Source: Clostridia bacterium (GTDB lineage: Bacteria > Bacillota > Clostridia > Christensenellales > Aristaeellaceae). From it: a stretch of DNA of 64,000 nt. The stretch covers positions 62,001 to 126,000 of the forward strand of contig JAFXVJ010000001.1 of the NCBI GenBank assembly GCA_017524615.1, in the 5' to 3' direction. The notes under the pieces were generated by a model. That model saw nothing but the letters and a program-made list of their open reading frames with translations. It did not search any database and had not been told where the DNA came from. Below, piece by piece: positions 63,788 through 64,000 of the stretch; the first letter of the stretch is position 1, and the number at the start of each line of letters is the position of its first letter. A program made the position numbers and the translations under genes.

Positions 63788-64000
63788 ATGAATCCGTTTT
63801 CCCTGAAGCCCGATCCCTTGACAGAACAGTTTATGGACTGGCAGCATTTGTATCCCAAAGCATATGACAAAATGGCCATTGATCCCTATACCCGGGTGCG
63901 TGTGATCCTGATGAACGGCACGGAATACGAGGCGGCCTGGTATTCCCATCAGTTCCACCGCCATGAGAGCAACAACGATCTGCGCCGGGAGCTGGCCCTG
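63788..64000 (+). CDS. Uncharacterised protein, 3' end outside window
   Basis: The frame starts at ATG 63788 (AAAGGAGG at 63773-63780) and is still open at the window's end after 71 codons. The sequence MNPFSLKPDPLTEQFMDW, then YDKMAIDPYTRVRVILMNG and FHRHESNNDLRRELAL, is hydrophilic with many His and Asp. I do not recognise the family. A competing ATG at 63781 runs into a stop after about 28 codons in another frame. Confidence 0.65.
   Translation, partial: MNPFSLKPDPLTEQFMDWQHLYPKAYDKMAIDPYTRVRVILMNGTEYEAAWYSHQFHRHESNNDLRRELAL

Overview
The window is a GC-rich stretch of bacterial chromosome. It most likely comes from an anaerobic Bacillota of class Clostridia. Supporting signs are a multi-subunit [FeFe]-hydrogenase operon, the tilS-hpt-ftsH cluster, an L10 leader with an attenuator, MutS2, SecG, WhiA, PepV, MatE-type and ABC-F proteins, and clostripain- and VanW-family secreted proteins. 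Promoters are mostly classical TTGACA/TATAAT pairs with 17-18 bp spacers, and Shine-Dalgarno sites are strong. I see no prophage, insertion sequence, CRISPR array, tRNA or rRNA. The region is essentially core genome with a few unusual accessory pieces.

Layout. 1-2.9 kb: end of a nucleoside phosphorylase gene, an SGNH hydrolase, then rplL and rplJ on the minus strand behind an L10 leader. 3.1-13.4 kb: a Cys-rich protein (minus) diverges from tilS-hpt-ftsH-PHP, followed by a VanW protein, lepA and a CvpA protein. 13.6-19.4 kb (minus): CbxX-type AAA+ ATPase, TIM-barrel isomerase, ABC-F ATPase, secG and a MATE transporter. 19.8-24.8 kb: a five-gene hydrogenase operon (NuoE-like, GHKL ATPase, thioredoxin-fold ferredoxin, HydB, HydA). 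24.9-35.6 kb: clostripain protease, rluD-like/lspA/DUF5665 (minus), aspartokinase, lipase, a large unknown coiled-coil protein, an rRNA methyltransferase and a pentapeptide-repeat protein. 35.7-45.9 kb (minus): a small FeoB-associated-type protein, a YbjN-like protein, a Crh/nucleotidyltransferase fusion, whiA, murB, manA, a DUF1667 protein, pepV, a PatB-type lyase, a methyltransferase, a pseudouridine synthase and a membrane protein. 46.2-54.8 kb: cyclophilin, zapA, a U32 protein, mutS2, a two-component system and ispE. 54.9-64 kb: murA (minus), then an SOS-boxed uvrB broken by an amber codon, a GNAT protein, a nitrilase-type hydrolase, a radical SAM protein, HtrA, a secreted Cys-repeat protein and the start of an unknown gene.

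The most interesting observations are these. (1) In the slot after whiA where crh normally sits, a Crh-like HPr domain (no His-15, Ser-46 kept) is fused to an aminoglycoside-adenylyltransferase-like domain, and rapZ/yvcK are missing between murB and whiA. (2) uvrB has a single in-frame TAG where a conserved Gln is expected, with a GTG directly after it; other genes here use TAG as a true stop. (3) An HtrA promoter carries helical-phase direct repeats followed by a perfect inverted repeat. (4) Two copies of an intergenic repeat both sit beside terminators in convergent gaps. (5) A GHKL ATPase is embedded in the hydrogenase operon.
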